This document shows, piece after piece, positions 15,958 through 24,043 of a stretch of 64,000 bases of DNA. A model generated the notes under the pieces. It had not been told where the DNA came from, did no database searches, and was given only the letters and a program-made list of their open reading frames with translations. The DNA lies in NCBI RefSeq assembly GCF_010093345.1, contig NZ_PDWT01000002.1:248001-312000 (forward strand). The letters run 5' to 3'. Positions within the stretch are counted from its first letter, which is position 1, and the number at the start of each line of letters is the position of its first letter. Made by a program: the position numbers and the translations under genes. Source of the DNA: Pseudoxanthomonas yeongjuensis (GTDB lineage Bacteria > Pseudomonadota > Gammaproteobacteria > Xanthomonadales > Xanthomonadaceae).

Positions 15958-18141
15958 ATGCGATTCCGTTCTTTGCCGGCTCTTCGGGTCGCTGCGATGG
16001 CGCATGTCCGTACGTATCCCACGCCATGCAGGATCTTATTACGATGGATGTCGACGATCGTCTTGGCAGTAGGCGTAGCCACCACGAACCTTGCACATGC
16101 CGAGGCGATCTCCCCGAGACGTCTTCTGGAGGTGGCCGATCTGGGCAATCCGGTGATTTCGCCCGATGGAAGGCAGGTGGCATTCCGCGTCGAGCAGGCA
16201 TCGATCGAGCGTAATACCTACGATTCCATCTGGTACGTACAGGATTTGGAAGGAGCATCGCCCCCGCGGCGTGTGGCGGATGGAGGCGTTCCCCTGCGCC
16301 AGTACTCCAATGGACTGGCGCTGCCGTCTCCCGCGGTCTGGTCGCCTGACGGACGGTGGATTTACTACCGTGCGCGTCTGGATGGGCGCGTGTCCGTCTG
16401 GCGAGCAGCCGCGGACGGTTCCCAGGCCTACCCGGTCACGTTCGACCCGGCGGACGTGCGGGATTTCTCCCTGAGCCACGACGGCCGAATGCTGAAGTAC
16501 AGTGTCGGCGCCACCCGGGATGAGGTCATTGCCGCCGAAGAGCTTGAGTACGATCGTGGGGTGCGCATCGATGATACGGTCGTCATTGCCGCTGGCCTGT
16601 TTCGGTCGAGCAAGATCGAAGATCGGCCCGCCACGCAGCGCTTCATGGGAGACTGGTTCTCGACCGGACCGTTGCTGGCGAAAACGCCGGATCGATGGAG
16701 GGCCGTCGATCTGGCGACCCTGTCGGTACGGGACCTGACGGCGTCGGAGGCGCCGGTGCGCGCGCCAACGGTAGCCGACCTCCCGCTGGGGCTTCCAAAA
16801 CCATTGAAGCTTGCACCGCATCCGGACGACGGACGCATTGCCTTGTTGACGCCTGCCACCAGTAATGACCCAGGCCTGTTGCCGGGTACGGACGTCGAGC
16901 TGGCCATGCTGACGAACAGACGCTCCAGCCGGCCCGTCCATTGCACTGCCGAGCTATGCAGCCATCAGACGATTACCGACATCCAGTGGCGGCCAGGCAC
17001 CGACGAGGTGCTGTTCACGGCAACCGATCGCAGACGTCGGGGCCGAACGCAGTCGATCTACGGCTGGGATGTATCGACGGGTAGAGTGCGGCCGATCGTG
17101 CTTTCCGAGGGGCTGGTCAGTGGCGGCCAACGTTACTGGGATGTACCTTGCGGCCTGTCGTCCGACACACTAGTGTGCATTGCCGCCGAGGCGGATCGGC
17201 CACCGCGTCTGGAAGCGATCGACGTGTCCACTGGTGATCGGCGGATCCTGTTCGAGCCGAACAAGGGTCTGGAGACGGATATCGCAGTCACGGCACCCGC
17301 AAGGCTGATCCATTGGACGGATGAGCGGGGGCGGGAGTTTACCGGTCAACTGTTCGAACCGCGCAACACGAGCGGTCCGCCACCGCTATTCGTTACCTTC
17401 TACAATTGCTATGGCTTTCTGCGTGGCGGGGTAGGGGACGAGTGGCCACTTGCCTCCCTTGCCGAGAATGGTATCGCGGCGTTGTGCATCAATGCCATTC
17501 CAGAATACCGGCTGGACTTCGTTGAGCGTCATGACCAAGGACGTTCGGCCGTTGAAAGCGTCGTGAGGCATCTGTCCGCTGCGGGGCAGATTGATCCGAC
17601 CCGAGTCGGTATGGGTGGACTTAGCTACGGCAGCGAAGTGACGCTATGGACAGCCGCGAACTCGGACGTTCTCGCTGCCGCTTCGGTCAGTGGAGTTTCG
17701 TCGACGCCGACCTACTACCTGTTCAATAGCCTGCGTGACGCTTTTCGTTCCACGTTAAGGCAATCATTGCAGCTTGGCGCGCTGGAGGAGACGCCCGGGC
17801 GATGGCGGGAGATTTCGCCCGTGTTTCACCTGGATCGGATCCGGATACCCATCCTGTTCCAGATGCCGGAACAGGAATACCGCATGACCCTGGACTACGC
17901 ATTGCCACTGATGCAGAGAAATCAGGGCGACATCTACGCGTTCCCGGACGAGGCCCATATCAAGTTCCAGCCTCGGCACAAGTTGGCCGTTTATGAACGC
18001 AATCTCGATTGGTTCCGCTTCTGGCTCCAGGACTACGAAGATCCGGGTCCGCTCAAGGCCGAGCAATATCGAATCTGGCGTCGGATGAAAGATGAGATGG
18101 CAGCGCACTCCGCCGGGACCGCACGTCACGGCGGTGTTTGA
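15958..18141 (+). CDS. Lasso peptide isopeptidase, S9 (prolyl oligopeptidase) family
   Basis: 727 residues. An N-terminal export signal (around MSTIVLAVGVATTNLAHA) precedes a beta-propeller (NPVISPDGRQVAFRV, WSPDGRWIYY) and an alpha/beta hydrolase domain. The nucleophile is in GGLSYGSE (Ser556), and His667 (DEAHIKFQ) is the likely catalytic base. This matches the AtxE2 group of lasso isopeptidases, which hydrolyse the ring isopeptide bond and linearise the peptide. Another start at Met14 or Met31 is possible and would still leave a signal. It follows the receptor gene directly and its 3' end overlaps the convergent cyclase gene by 16 bases. Confidence 0.88.
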   Translation: MRFRSLPALRVAAMAHVRTYPTPCRILLRWMSTIVLAVGVATTNLAHAEAISPRRLLEVADLGNPVISPDGRQVAFRVEQASIERNTYDSIWYVQDLEGASPPRRVADGGVPLRQYSNGLALPSPAVWSPDGRWIYYRARLDGRVSVWRAAADGSQAYPVTFDPADVRDFSLSHDGRMLKYSVGATRDEVIAAEELEYDRGVRIDDTVVIAAGLFRSSKIEDRPATQRFMGDWFSTGPLLAKTPDRWRAVDLATLSVRDLTASEAPVRAPTVADLPLGLPKPLKLAPHPDDGRIALLTPATSNDPGLLPGTDVELAMLTNRRSSRPVHCTAELCSHQTITDIQWRPGTDEVLFTATDRRRRGRTQSIYGWDVSTGRVRPIVLSEGLVSGGQRYWDVPCGLSSDTLVCIAAEADRPPRLEAIDVSTGDRRILFEPNKGLETDIAVTAPARLIHWTDERGREFTGQLFEPRNTSGPPPLFVTFYNCYGFLRGGVGDEWPLASLAENGIAALCINAIPEYRLDFVERHDQGRSAVESVVRHLSAAGQIDPTRVGMGGLSYGSEVTLWTAANSDVLAAASVSGVSSTPTYYLFNSLRDAFRSTLRQSLQLGALEETPGRWREISPVFHLDRIRIPILFQMPEQEYRMTLDYALPLMQRNQGDIYAFPDEAHIKFQPRHKLAVYERNLDWFRFWLQDYEDPGPLKAEQYRIWRRMKDEMAAHSAGTARHGGV

Positions 18142-19874
18142 GCCTGCCCGCGCAACCAGTTCTCGGCTGTGCACAGATCGAACGTACGTAGGAACGATTG
18201 GTCGCGCGGAGCAAGCTCTGATGAAAAGAATTTCGCCAGCGCGGCACGATCAAGAAGATCGTGCGCGCATAGTTGGCCGTCCTCCAGGAACTCGCGTATC
18301 TTCGCTTTGTTGCGCGCATAAACAGCTGCCAGGTAACCCGTGTAGGAACCTTTGCTTCTTCGATCGCGGATACCATCGGGAAGTATTCCGGAAAAGGCGG
18401 CTCGGGCGATGGCCCGATTCTGCCCGTCGGATATCCACATCCAAGTCGGTACCTTCAGGCATGCCTCCATTACGGGCTGAGATAGCAACGGGTAGCGCAC
18501 GGATCGGGATGCGCCACGAGGCCTTGCATGTCTATATAGCTGCGTCCCGATGAGGTCGTAGATTTTCTCTCGATCGCCGGGCAACGCATCCGGCGGCGCG
18601 TCCATCCAGGGGTGGATTTCATGTGTCATTGCGAGTCGGCTTGGGTTGAGTAATGTGCTATCGGCCTTCCACATCGTTTGTGGTTGGTGCCAAAGTTTCT
18701 TCAGCCCCAGTCGCCCCGCCTTCCAGACCGTGCATTGATGAAGGGCCGAGATGTCTCGGATGGCGGCGATACCTGCACGAGGGCCGCGTTCCCTAAATGC
18801 ATCGGTGGCCGGTGCCGCGGTCCGCAGGTAGCAGAAGACCGTATCGCCACCACTGCCCGAGAAGAAGCTGTCCGCGCCGTACTTGGAGCCTGCCGCCTCC
18901 CACACTTGATTGGTGGCATGGTGAAGGACGCCGATCGCCGGGACGACGGACGATGGTGGTGTGGGAAAGTCAAAGCGGACATTCTCGAACCCGACCTGCA
19001 CGGAAACAAGCTCGCGGCTCAGGGAGTCCGTCACCAGCTTGGCATACGGTCGCTCGTCAGTGCCCGCAACCGGCATGACCAACGAGCAAAAGATTGCCCG
19101 ATCCGAGGCTTCCCGCAAACATGCTGCAACGATAGATGAGTCCAGTCCACCTGATAACTGCACCAGGAAACGGTCGTCTACAGCGGCCAAGGTTTTAACG
19201 ACCGTGGAAACGGCGGTCCGGACATCGGCGGCGGCGGCACGAGGATCGCTGTGACGAGTGTTCTGTCCAACAAATTTCCAGGGCGACCATGCGGTCTTCA
19301 CGGATATGTTTGCTCCCCGGCAGTGCAACACGCAACCTGGCAACAGTTCGCTGACACCCAACAATGCCGTGCGTTCTGTCCGAAGATAGGGGAAGTTGAG
19401 GCCGTGCGTGATGGCGCGCCAGTCCACTTGGCGGCGATAGAGTCCGAGCTCAATCGCAAGGGAGATATCCGAGGTGATGAACCCGGTGCCGTTCTCGATC
19501 GAGTACACGCATGGAACGCCTCCGGAGGGGTCGCGCAGGAGAGTCGGCCCCCGTCCACCTTCACCGACTTGGAACGCGAGATACTCACCCCAATGATTCT
19601 GCAGCAGGTGACCGGCTATCTCACCGGTTTCGTGCTCGAAGGGTTGTGCGTTCGCAATGGGTCGACCGTCCTTGGTGAAGACTTGTCCGATGATCAGGCC
19701 TTGGCCAGGGATGGACTGTGTGGGGGTATCGGAAGACGTGAAAATCCTTATCGACGTCGACGAGAATCGACATTGCATGCCGGCGGAGCACAGAGCCGCG
19801 TCCGGCACTGCGAGTGCGTGGGCGTGGTTTTCCAGAGACTCATCGCCCACCAGAATGATGTAGTGATAGTCCAT
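18126..19874 (-). CDS. Lasso cyclase C (asparagine synthetase-like)
   Basis: 582 residues. The N-terminal half resembles a class II glutaminase domain but starts MDYHY, so the catalytic Cys2 of true asparagine synthetases is absent. The C-terminal half has the ATP-binding motif VQLSGGLDSSIVAAC and FFSGSGGDTVFC. In lasso biosynthesis this enzyme adenylates the side-chain carboxylate of the ring Asp/Glu and closes the macrolactam with the new N-terminal amine. Start ATG overlaps the stop of the B gene (ATGA), implying translational coupling. Its end overlaps the isopeptidase stop tail to tail. Confidence 0.92.
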   Translation of the reverse strand: MDYHYIILVGDESLENHAHALAVPDAALCSAGMQCRFSSTSIRIFTSSDTPTQSIPGQGLIIGQVFTKDGRPIANAQPFEHETGEIAGHLLQNHWGEYLAFQVGEGGRGPTLLRDPSGGVPCVYSIENGTGFITSDISLAIELGLYRRQVDWRAITHGLNFPYLRTERTALLGVSELLPGCVLHCRGANISVKTAWSPWKFVGQNTRHSDPRAAAADVRTAVSTVVKTLAAVDDRFLVQLSGGLDSSIVAACLREASDRAIFCSLVMPVAGTDERPYAKLVTDSLSRELVSVQVGFENVRFDFPTPPSSVVPAIGVLHHATNQVWEAAGSKYGADSFFSGSGGDTVFCYLRTAAPATDAFRERGPRAGIAAIRDISALHQCTVWKAGRLGLKKLWHQPQTMWKADSTLLNPSRLAMTHEIHPWMDAPPDALPGDREKIYDLIGTQLYRHARPRGASRSVRYPLLSQPVMEACLKVPTWMWISDGQNRAIARAAFSGILPDGIRDRRSKGSYTGYLAAVYARNKAKIREFLEDGQLCAHDLLDRAALAKFFSSELAPRDQSFLRTFDLCTAENWLRGQAQTPP

Positions 19875-20569
19875 CAGATCACTCTGATGAGTGTATGCGC
19901 GTTGGCATCCGACAGCGTTTCATTCAGAACGAGTTCGCCCACCTGCACCCAACAATGCGCGGCAAAAGGATTCAATGTGACGCCGATTACGATATTTGCC
20001 GACAACCGGCGCCGCGAGAGAAACCGGACTAGGGATAAGGAGTCCAGTAGGCAGGACGGCTCGATGGGTACATAGCGCCGCGCACGACTGAACTCAGTAG
20101 CCGCGCCTACCAAATTGTCCTCTGATGGCGCGGATCCGCCCGCGTCCGCGCCTTGTACATCTGTTCTGCAGCATCGCTGGGATGCGGTATGCTCGATGAT
20201 GGTTTTGAATGCTCGGGAGCTCAGCTGCCGCTGGGTCGACCAGACGATAGCCAGTACTTCCAGGAAAATCATGACGCCGAGGCGACGGTTGGCAGTCGCA
20301 GCAGACTGTTCGAGGGCGCTGCGCGCTGGAGGCTGGATGAACGGTATGGGCGCATCACCACGCTCTCCGCTTGTGGCCTCGACCAGGATGCCGTCATCCA
20401 CAAGTTTCCTGAACTGTTCCGCAGAGACGTCCTCATGGGCGAGAAAGCTCCGGAAGATGGGCTCCGCGGTATTTGACAACCTGAAGTATCGATCCTGCGC
20501 AACGTCAAGAAAGATCACGTGGCCGTCGACTTCGCAGCATGACAGGCCTTTTCTGAGCTGGTACGACAT
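19874..20569 (-). CDS. Lasso peptide biosynthesis protein B (fused PqqD-like RRE and transglutaminase-like protease)
   Basis: 231 residues from MSYQLRKG; a longer frame to 20728 would run over the precursor gene and is rejected. Residues 1-80 are a PqqD-like leader-recognition domain (HVIFLDVAQDRYFRLSNTAEPIF, DDGILVE). Residues ~95-231 are the cysteine protease that removes the leader: Cys173 in SCLLDSLSLV and His205 in AHCWVQV. The spacing equals that of microcin J25 McjB as I recall it (32 residues Cys-His, 12 His-Asp), but the third position is Glu217 (LNE), not Asp. It is encoded between precursor and cyclase and overlaps the latter by four bases. Confidence 0.88.
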   Translation of the reverse strand: MSYQLRKGLSCCEVDGHVIFLDVAQDRYFRLSNTAEPIFRSFLAHEDVSAEQFRKLVDDGILVEATSGERGDAPIPFIQPPARSALEQSAATANRRLGVMIFLEVLAIVWSTQRQLSSRAFKTIIEHTASQRCCRTDVQGADAGGSAPSEDNLVGAATEFSRARRYVPIEPSCLLDSLSLVRFLSRRRLSANIVIGVTLNPFAAHCWVQVGELVLNETLSDANAHTLIRVI

Positions 20570-20585
20570 CTTTGCCTCCGAAGAT

Positions 20586-20611
20586 GGGGCGCGCCCCGAA
20601 GTGCGCGCCCC
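20586..20611 (-). terminator. Stable hairpin between precursor A and gene B
   Basis: A 9-base GC-only stem (GGGGCGCGC / GCGCGCCCC) with an eight-base loop lies 8 bases after the precursor stop and 17 before the B start. There is no U-run, so it is more likely a partial attenuator or 3' end stabiliser than a full terminator. This would give more precursor message than enzyme message, as reported for other proteobacterial lasso clusters. Confidence 0.65.
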
Positions 20612-20618
20612 GGAGTTG

Positions 20619-20765
20619 CTATTCCTCGGAGATACCTGGAAGGATCGGCAAGCCGTCCCCGCCGCCTTCGTTTGGGCCAACCGGGCCTTTCGTCTCGATG
20701 CTGGCGACGCCGAGGATGATGATGTCATCCAGTGCGTTGGTACGGATTTTCTCGTTCGTGTTCAT
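20619..20765 (-). CDS. Lasso peptide precursor A
   Basis: 48 codons preceded by GGAGA eight bases before the ATG. The leader (1-26) contains DDIIILGVASIETK with Thr25 at the penultimate leader position, the conserved recognition residue for processing. The core starts at Gly27. Counting Gly as 1, it begins GPVGPNE, so the first acidic residue is Glu7 and a seven-residue ring (Gly1-Glu7) is predicted. The tail runs from Gly8 to ILPGISEE at the end. The ring size and the PGISEE-type ending recall the xanthomonins of Xanthomonas. It lies immediately upstream of B and C; GntR-type regulator upstream. Some trimming of the C-terminal SEE residues is likely. Confidence 0.92.
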   Translation of the reverse strand: MNTNEKIRTNALDDIIILGVASIETKGPVGPNEGGGDGLPILPGISEE

Positions 20766-20782
20766 CTCTGTCTCCTTCGATT

Positions 20783-20806
20783 TGCGTCATGGATATCCAT
20801 GACGCA
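20783..20806. promoter_or_regulatory. Perfect 24-base palindrome at the lasso promoter
   Basis: Two copies of TGCGTCATGGAT meet head to head to form an exact 24-base palindrome. It starts 18 bases before the precursor ATG and overlaps the expected transcription start. A repressor bound here would block the A-B-C operon; the GntR protein encoded next upstream is the obvious candidate. Confidence 0.7.
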
Positions 20807-20809
20807 TGA

Positions 20810-20839
20810 AGCGTAGGAGGCGGGATTTTTGATTTTCAA
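20810..20839 (-). promoter_or_regulatory. Candidate sigma-70 promoter of the lasso A-B-C operon
   Basis: On the minus strand TTGAAA (20834-20839) and TACGCT (20810-20815) are separated by 18 bases. The predicted start is near 20803, inside the 24-base palindrome. The -35 is strong, the -10 moderate. Confidence 0.5.
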
Positions 20840-20840
20840 A

Positions 20841-20873
20841 TGATTATTGCGCTGTAGTCCGATGATTATTGCG
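20841..20873. promoter_or_regulatory. Direct repeats upstream of the lasso promoter
   Basis: TGATTATTGCG occurs at 20841-20851 and again at 20863-20873, 22 bases apart (two helical turns), directly upstream of the -35 hexamer. A related GGATTATTGAT follows near 20907. The spacing and position suit an activator site; the binding protein is unknown. Confidence 0.45.
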
Positions 20874-21024
20874 GGAGTGTGATGGTCGTCGTGCATGGTC
20901 ATCTTCGGATTATTGATAGAGCCCGTAGACAATGCGTGCTGTGGGATTGGTCCATGGCTGGACGACCTGTTCGTGCCGTAGTGGACATAAGTCGAGCCTA
21001 TGGCGCGCGAAGAACCCGCGGGAC

Positions 21025-21672
21025 TCAGTGGAGGTAGTCATTGGCGTCACTCAGAAAAGCCACGATGCGCGGGACACACTGCTTGCGACGTTCGTGATAC
21101 TCGTGCAACGCGGATTTGAGGGCCGGCATGTCCCGGTTCCGCCAATGCCGGTTCAGTCCCGATAGTTCTTCGAAGAGGTCCTCGGCCATTCCTTGTGCGG
21201 CCCGTCGTATCGGCGCAAGGCGGTCGTTGGCCTGCTTCACGGCACGGTGCAGGGATCGCTGGTCCGCAGCACGGGCGATCGCGTCGAACAGCTGCCAGGT
21301 CAGCTTCGCCAGGTCATCGTCAGGGGACGAAACCTCGATCCTGCCGTTCTTCCGCGTTACCGGCGCGATGTCGAAGTCGCACGCCGCCAGCAGCAGGCGC
21401 TCCATCCAGTCGTAGAGATCGCGCAGCGCGACTTCATTGGGTAGCGGCACGTGAAACCCGCTGCGGGCGTGATCTTCAAGCAAGCCTTCGCCGACCAGGC
21501 GATACAAGGCGAATCGGACCGGCGTGGCGCTGGTGTGGAACTCCATGGCGAGCGTGGCCGGATCGACGCGCTGACCGGGCAGATAGCGTCCCGATTGCAG
21601 GGATCGCCTGATCTCTTCGTACAGGAACGCACTCTTGGAATAGGTCGAACTCTTGGAATTGGTCGCACTCAT
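21025..21672 (-). CDS. GntR family regulator of the lasso cluster
   Basis: 215 residues from MSATNSKS. N-terminal winged helix of GntR type (FLYEEIRRSLQSGRYLPGQRVDPATLAMEF, RFALYRLVGEGLLED, SGFHVPLPNE) and an all-helical FadR/FCD-like effector domain. It is the first gene of the minus-strand lasso group, separated from precursor A by 260 bases that contain the promoter, direct repeats and palindrome described above. GntR regulators are a known companion of proteobacterial lasso clusters. The start at 21672 is chosen because a longer reading adds a low-complexity leader; AGGGAG lies upstream. Confidence 0.85.
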   Translation of the reverse strand: MSATNSKSSTYSKSAFLYEEIRRSLQSGRYLPGQRVDPATLAMEFHTSATPVRFALYRLVGEGLLEDHARSGFHVPLPNEVALRDLYDWMERLLLAACDFDIAPVTRKNGRIEVSSPDDDLAKLTWQLFDAIARAADQRSLHRAVKQANDRLAPIRRAAQGMAEDLFEELSGLNRHWRNRDMPALKSALHEYHERRKQCVPRIVAFLSDANDYLH

Positions 21673-22041
21673 GGCAGGACTCCCTGTCCGCGGATCGCCG
21701 AGCTCCTGGATGGGAAGCTGCGAGGATCCAGCATGCAGTCGGGACGAACCGTTCATCCCGGCTTGTGGCGTCCAACAACCTTGATTCCTGCGAGCCGGTC
21801 GGCTGCGGTCGGGCGCCGTCGTAGATTAAGTGTGGAGAGACGTTGGCCGACGTGTTCCCCTCGGCGGTTTCCGAAGTTACCAAGGAAATCCAGCGCGTGT
21901 CTTCTCCGCAGACCAATATCCGACAAACGGAAAGGTAGACACGCTGTGTGAGGCAGGAGGTTCTGCACGCGTGTGAATTATTTCCATATCCGAGCGCAGC
22001 ACATAAAGAGTTATTTCGATCTAACTTGATCAGTTGGACCG
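21673..22041. other. Intergenic stretch without a supported gene
   Basis: Upstream of the GntR gene. It contains duplicated TAGGTCGAACTCTTGGAAT/TTGGTCGCACTC words just inside and before the gene start. I see no credible gene, and no clear terminator. Confidence 0.4.
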
Positions 22042-22184
22042 GTAGGATGGGTCGAGCGTAGCGACACCCATCGCTCTTCCTGTCCGAAGCGACAGAACCT
22101 CAAGCCGATACGCCTGTTTCGCAAAGTCCATGGCGACGTTGGGTGTCACGCGTGATGGGTGTCGCTGCGCTCGACCCATCCTAC
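22042..22184. repeat. REP family A doublet beside transposase 2
   Basis: GTAGGATGGGTCGAGCGTAG at 22042 and its inverted partner ending 22184 enclose CCGAAGCGACAGAACC and internal GGGTGTC units. The right unit overlaps the end of the transposase gene: its CTA at 22181-22183 is the TAG stop codon of that gene. Confidence 0.85.
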
Positions 22185-22738
22185 GGATCTTGGCTGACTT
22201 GTGGATTGTCGCGTTCGCCGAAGCTTCCGCTGTAATCGGCGGCGACGCCCCAATCTGCGGGCAACCAACCCTTTGCGACGAAGCGATGGAAGGTCGAATG
22301 CGGCCAATCCGCCGTGCGTGCGGCGTGGCCGTGCTTCACCGGATTGAAATGGACGTAATCCACGCATCGTTCCAGACCCCGCTCATCGCGGACCATGTGC
22401 TCCCAATAGCGCCGCTGCCAGATGCCGCGCTCGCCCTTGTCTATCCGACTGGCACGCCGACATTCGCCAGCAGGGATGTGGCGCGAGAACCACGACTTCA
22501 TCAAACGCAAGCGCATCGCGTAATCGGCATCGCCGGGCGGCAACGTCCAGACAGCATGCAGATGGTCCGGCAATACCGCCATGGCTTCGATGCGAAACGG
22601 GTGGCGCGCATGCACATAGCGCAACGCCTCGCGCAACGTATCGATGCGCTCCACCAGCAGGCGGGAACGCCGCTCGGCAAGGTTGACGGTGAAGAACCAG
22701 GTGACGCCTGGAACATGCATGCGATGGTAATTGGTCAT
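22181..22738 (-). CDS. REP-associated tyrosine transposase (RAYT), copy 2
   Basis: 185 residues from MTNYHRMHVPG. HUH metal motif LPDHLHAVW, then IWQRRYWEHMVRDE, DYVHFNPVKHGHA and WPHSTFHRFV are the family blocks. It is a paralogue of the gene at 9817 but clearly diverged, and it is linked to family A, not family C, repeats, suggesting that each transposase serves its own REP family. The stop codon lies inside the adjoining REP unit. A longer frame to 22852 has no family similarity before this Met. Confidence 0.9.
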   Translation of the reverse strand: MTNYHRMHVPGVTWFFTVNLAERRSRLLVERIDTLREALRYVHARHPFRIEAMAVLPDHLHAVWTLPPGDADYAMRLRLMKSWFSRHIPAGECRRASRIDKGERGIWQRRYWEHMVRDERGLERCVDYVHFNPVKHGHAARTADWPHSTFHRFVAKGWLPADWGVAADYSGSFGERDNPQVSQDP

Positions 22739-22870
22739 CCTTGACCTCGTGGATATTGGCGAGTTGGCGACTACGCAGGTTGATTCATGATTCTGCACGA
22801 CCGCTCCGGAATGTATAGTACGGGCGGTATGGCGGGTACGGTGCCCAGCCACGAATCACGGAGAGATGTC

Positions 22871-24022
22871 ATGGGTCTTGTGCAGGCAGTGTCGGGTGCG
22901 GTCGGTGGCATGCTCGGCGACCAGTGGAAGGACTTCTATACGGTTCCGGACGGCCTGCCGTCGACGGCGGCGCTGTTCGCCGCCGTGCCGCGCGGCACCA
23001 ATGCCGGACGCGGTTCGAACACGCACGGCTCCTCCAACATCATCAGCAACGGCTCGAAGATCGTCGTGCCCGAAGGCTACGGGCTGCTGCTGTTCCAGGA
23101 CGGCAAGATCACCGGCTTCGCCGCCGAGGCGGGCGGCTACGAATGGCGATCGGACGACGTCAACTCGCAGTCGATCTTCGCCGGCGACGGCATCGTCAGC
23201 CCGCTGATCAAGCAGAGCTGGGAGCGCTTCAAGTTCGGCGGCCAGCCCGGGTCGCAGCAGGCGGCCTTCTTCGTCTCGCTGAAGGAACTGCCCGAGAACC
23301 GCTTCGGCACCCAATCGGAAATCTACTGGGACGACGGCTTCCTCAACACCCAGGTCGGCGCGGTCACGCGCGGCTCCTACACCCTGAAGATCGTCGACCC
23401 GATCCTGTTCGTGAAGAACTTCGTGCCGGCCAGCTACCTGCAACCCGGCCAGGTCTTCGACTTCACCGACCTGGACAATGCCGCCGCCAGCCAACTCTTC
23501 AACGAAGTCGTCGGTTCGCTGGCGCCGGCCTTCAGCCTGTATTCCAACGACCCGGCCAAGGGCAATCGCATCACCAAGCTGCAGCAGGATTCGCTCGGTT
23601 TCGCCAAGAGCCTGTCCGATGCGGTGGAGAACGGCTACCAGTGGAAATCCGACCGCGGCCTGGCCATCGTCAAGACCGCCATCGTCTCGATCGAATACGA
23701 CGCCAACACCCGCGAGCTGCTCAAGACCGTGCAGCGCGCCGACGCGCTGGCCGGTTCGCGCGGCAACTCCAACCTGCAGGCCAGCGTCGCCCAGGGCATC
23801 CAGTCGGCGGGCGAGAACGGTGGCGCCGCAGGCCTGGTCGGTGTGGGCATGGCCTCGGGCATGCTCGGCGGCATCGGCAACCTGCAGCAGCCGGTGGCGC
23901 CCGCCGCACCGGCCGCCGATGATCCGGTGGCCAGGTTGAAGAAGGCCAAGGAGATGCTCGATCTCGGTCTGATCACCCAGGGCGATTACGACGCGCTCAA
24001 GGCCAAGGCGCTGGGTCTGTAA
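22871..24022 (+). CDS. SPFH domain protein with C-terminal SHOCT motif
   Basis: 383 residues from MGLVQAVSG. It belongs to the virion-core/YdjI-like SPFH group: IVVPEGYGLLLFQDGKITGF, FFVSLKELPENRFGT and GSYTLKIVDPILFVKNFVP in the first half, a Gly/Ala-rich hinge, and a C-terminal SHOCT oligomerisation motif (DPVARLKKAKEMLDLGLI, then GDYDALKAKALGL). In Bacillus the homologous YdjI works with PspA-like and zinc-ribbon proteins in membrane stress. It is followed at 22 bases by the zinc-ribbon gene, so one operon. Confidence 0.85.
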   Translation: MGLVQAVSGAVGGMLGDQWKDFYTVPDGLPSTAALFAAVPRGTNAGRGSNTHGSSNIISNGSKIVVPEGYGLLLFQDGKITGFAAEAGGYEWRSDDVNSQSIFAGDGIVSPLIKQSWERFKFGGQPGSQQAAFFVSLKELPENRFGTQSEIYWDDGFLNTQVGAVTRGSYTLKIVDPILFVKNFVPASYLQPGQVFDFTDLDNAAASQLFNEVVGSLAPAFSLYSNDPAKGNRITKLQQDSLGFAKSLSDAVENGYQWKSDRGLAIVKTAIVSIEYDANTRELLKTVQRADALAGSRGNSNLQASVAQGIQSAGENGGAAGLVGVGMASGMLGGIGNLQQPVAPAAPAADDPVARLKKAKEMLDLGLITQGDYDALKAKALGL

Positions 24023-24043
24023 ACCAGGAACCGCGCAACTTCC

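Noticed and set aside
19251..20075. 274-codon frame on the plus strand inside the lasso B/C genes
   Set aside because: Antisense to the cyclase and B genes; no domains.
20570..20728. Longer start for lasso protein B
   Set aside because: The extra 53 codons cross the hairpin and overlap the precursor gene in another frame; the PqqD-like domain begins at the Met at 20569.
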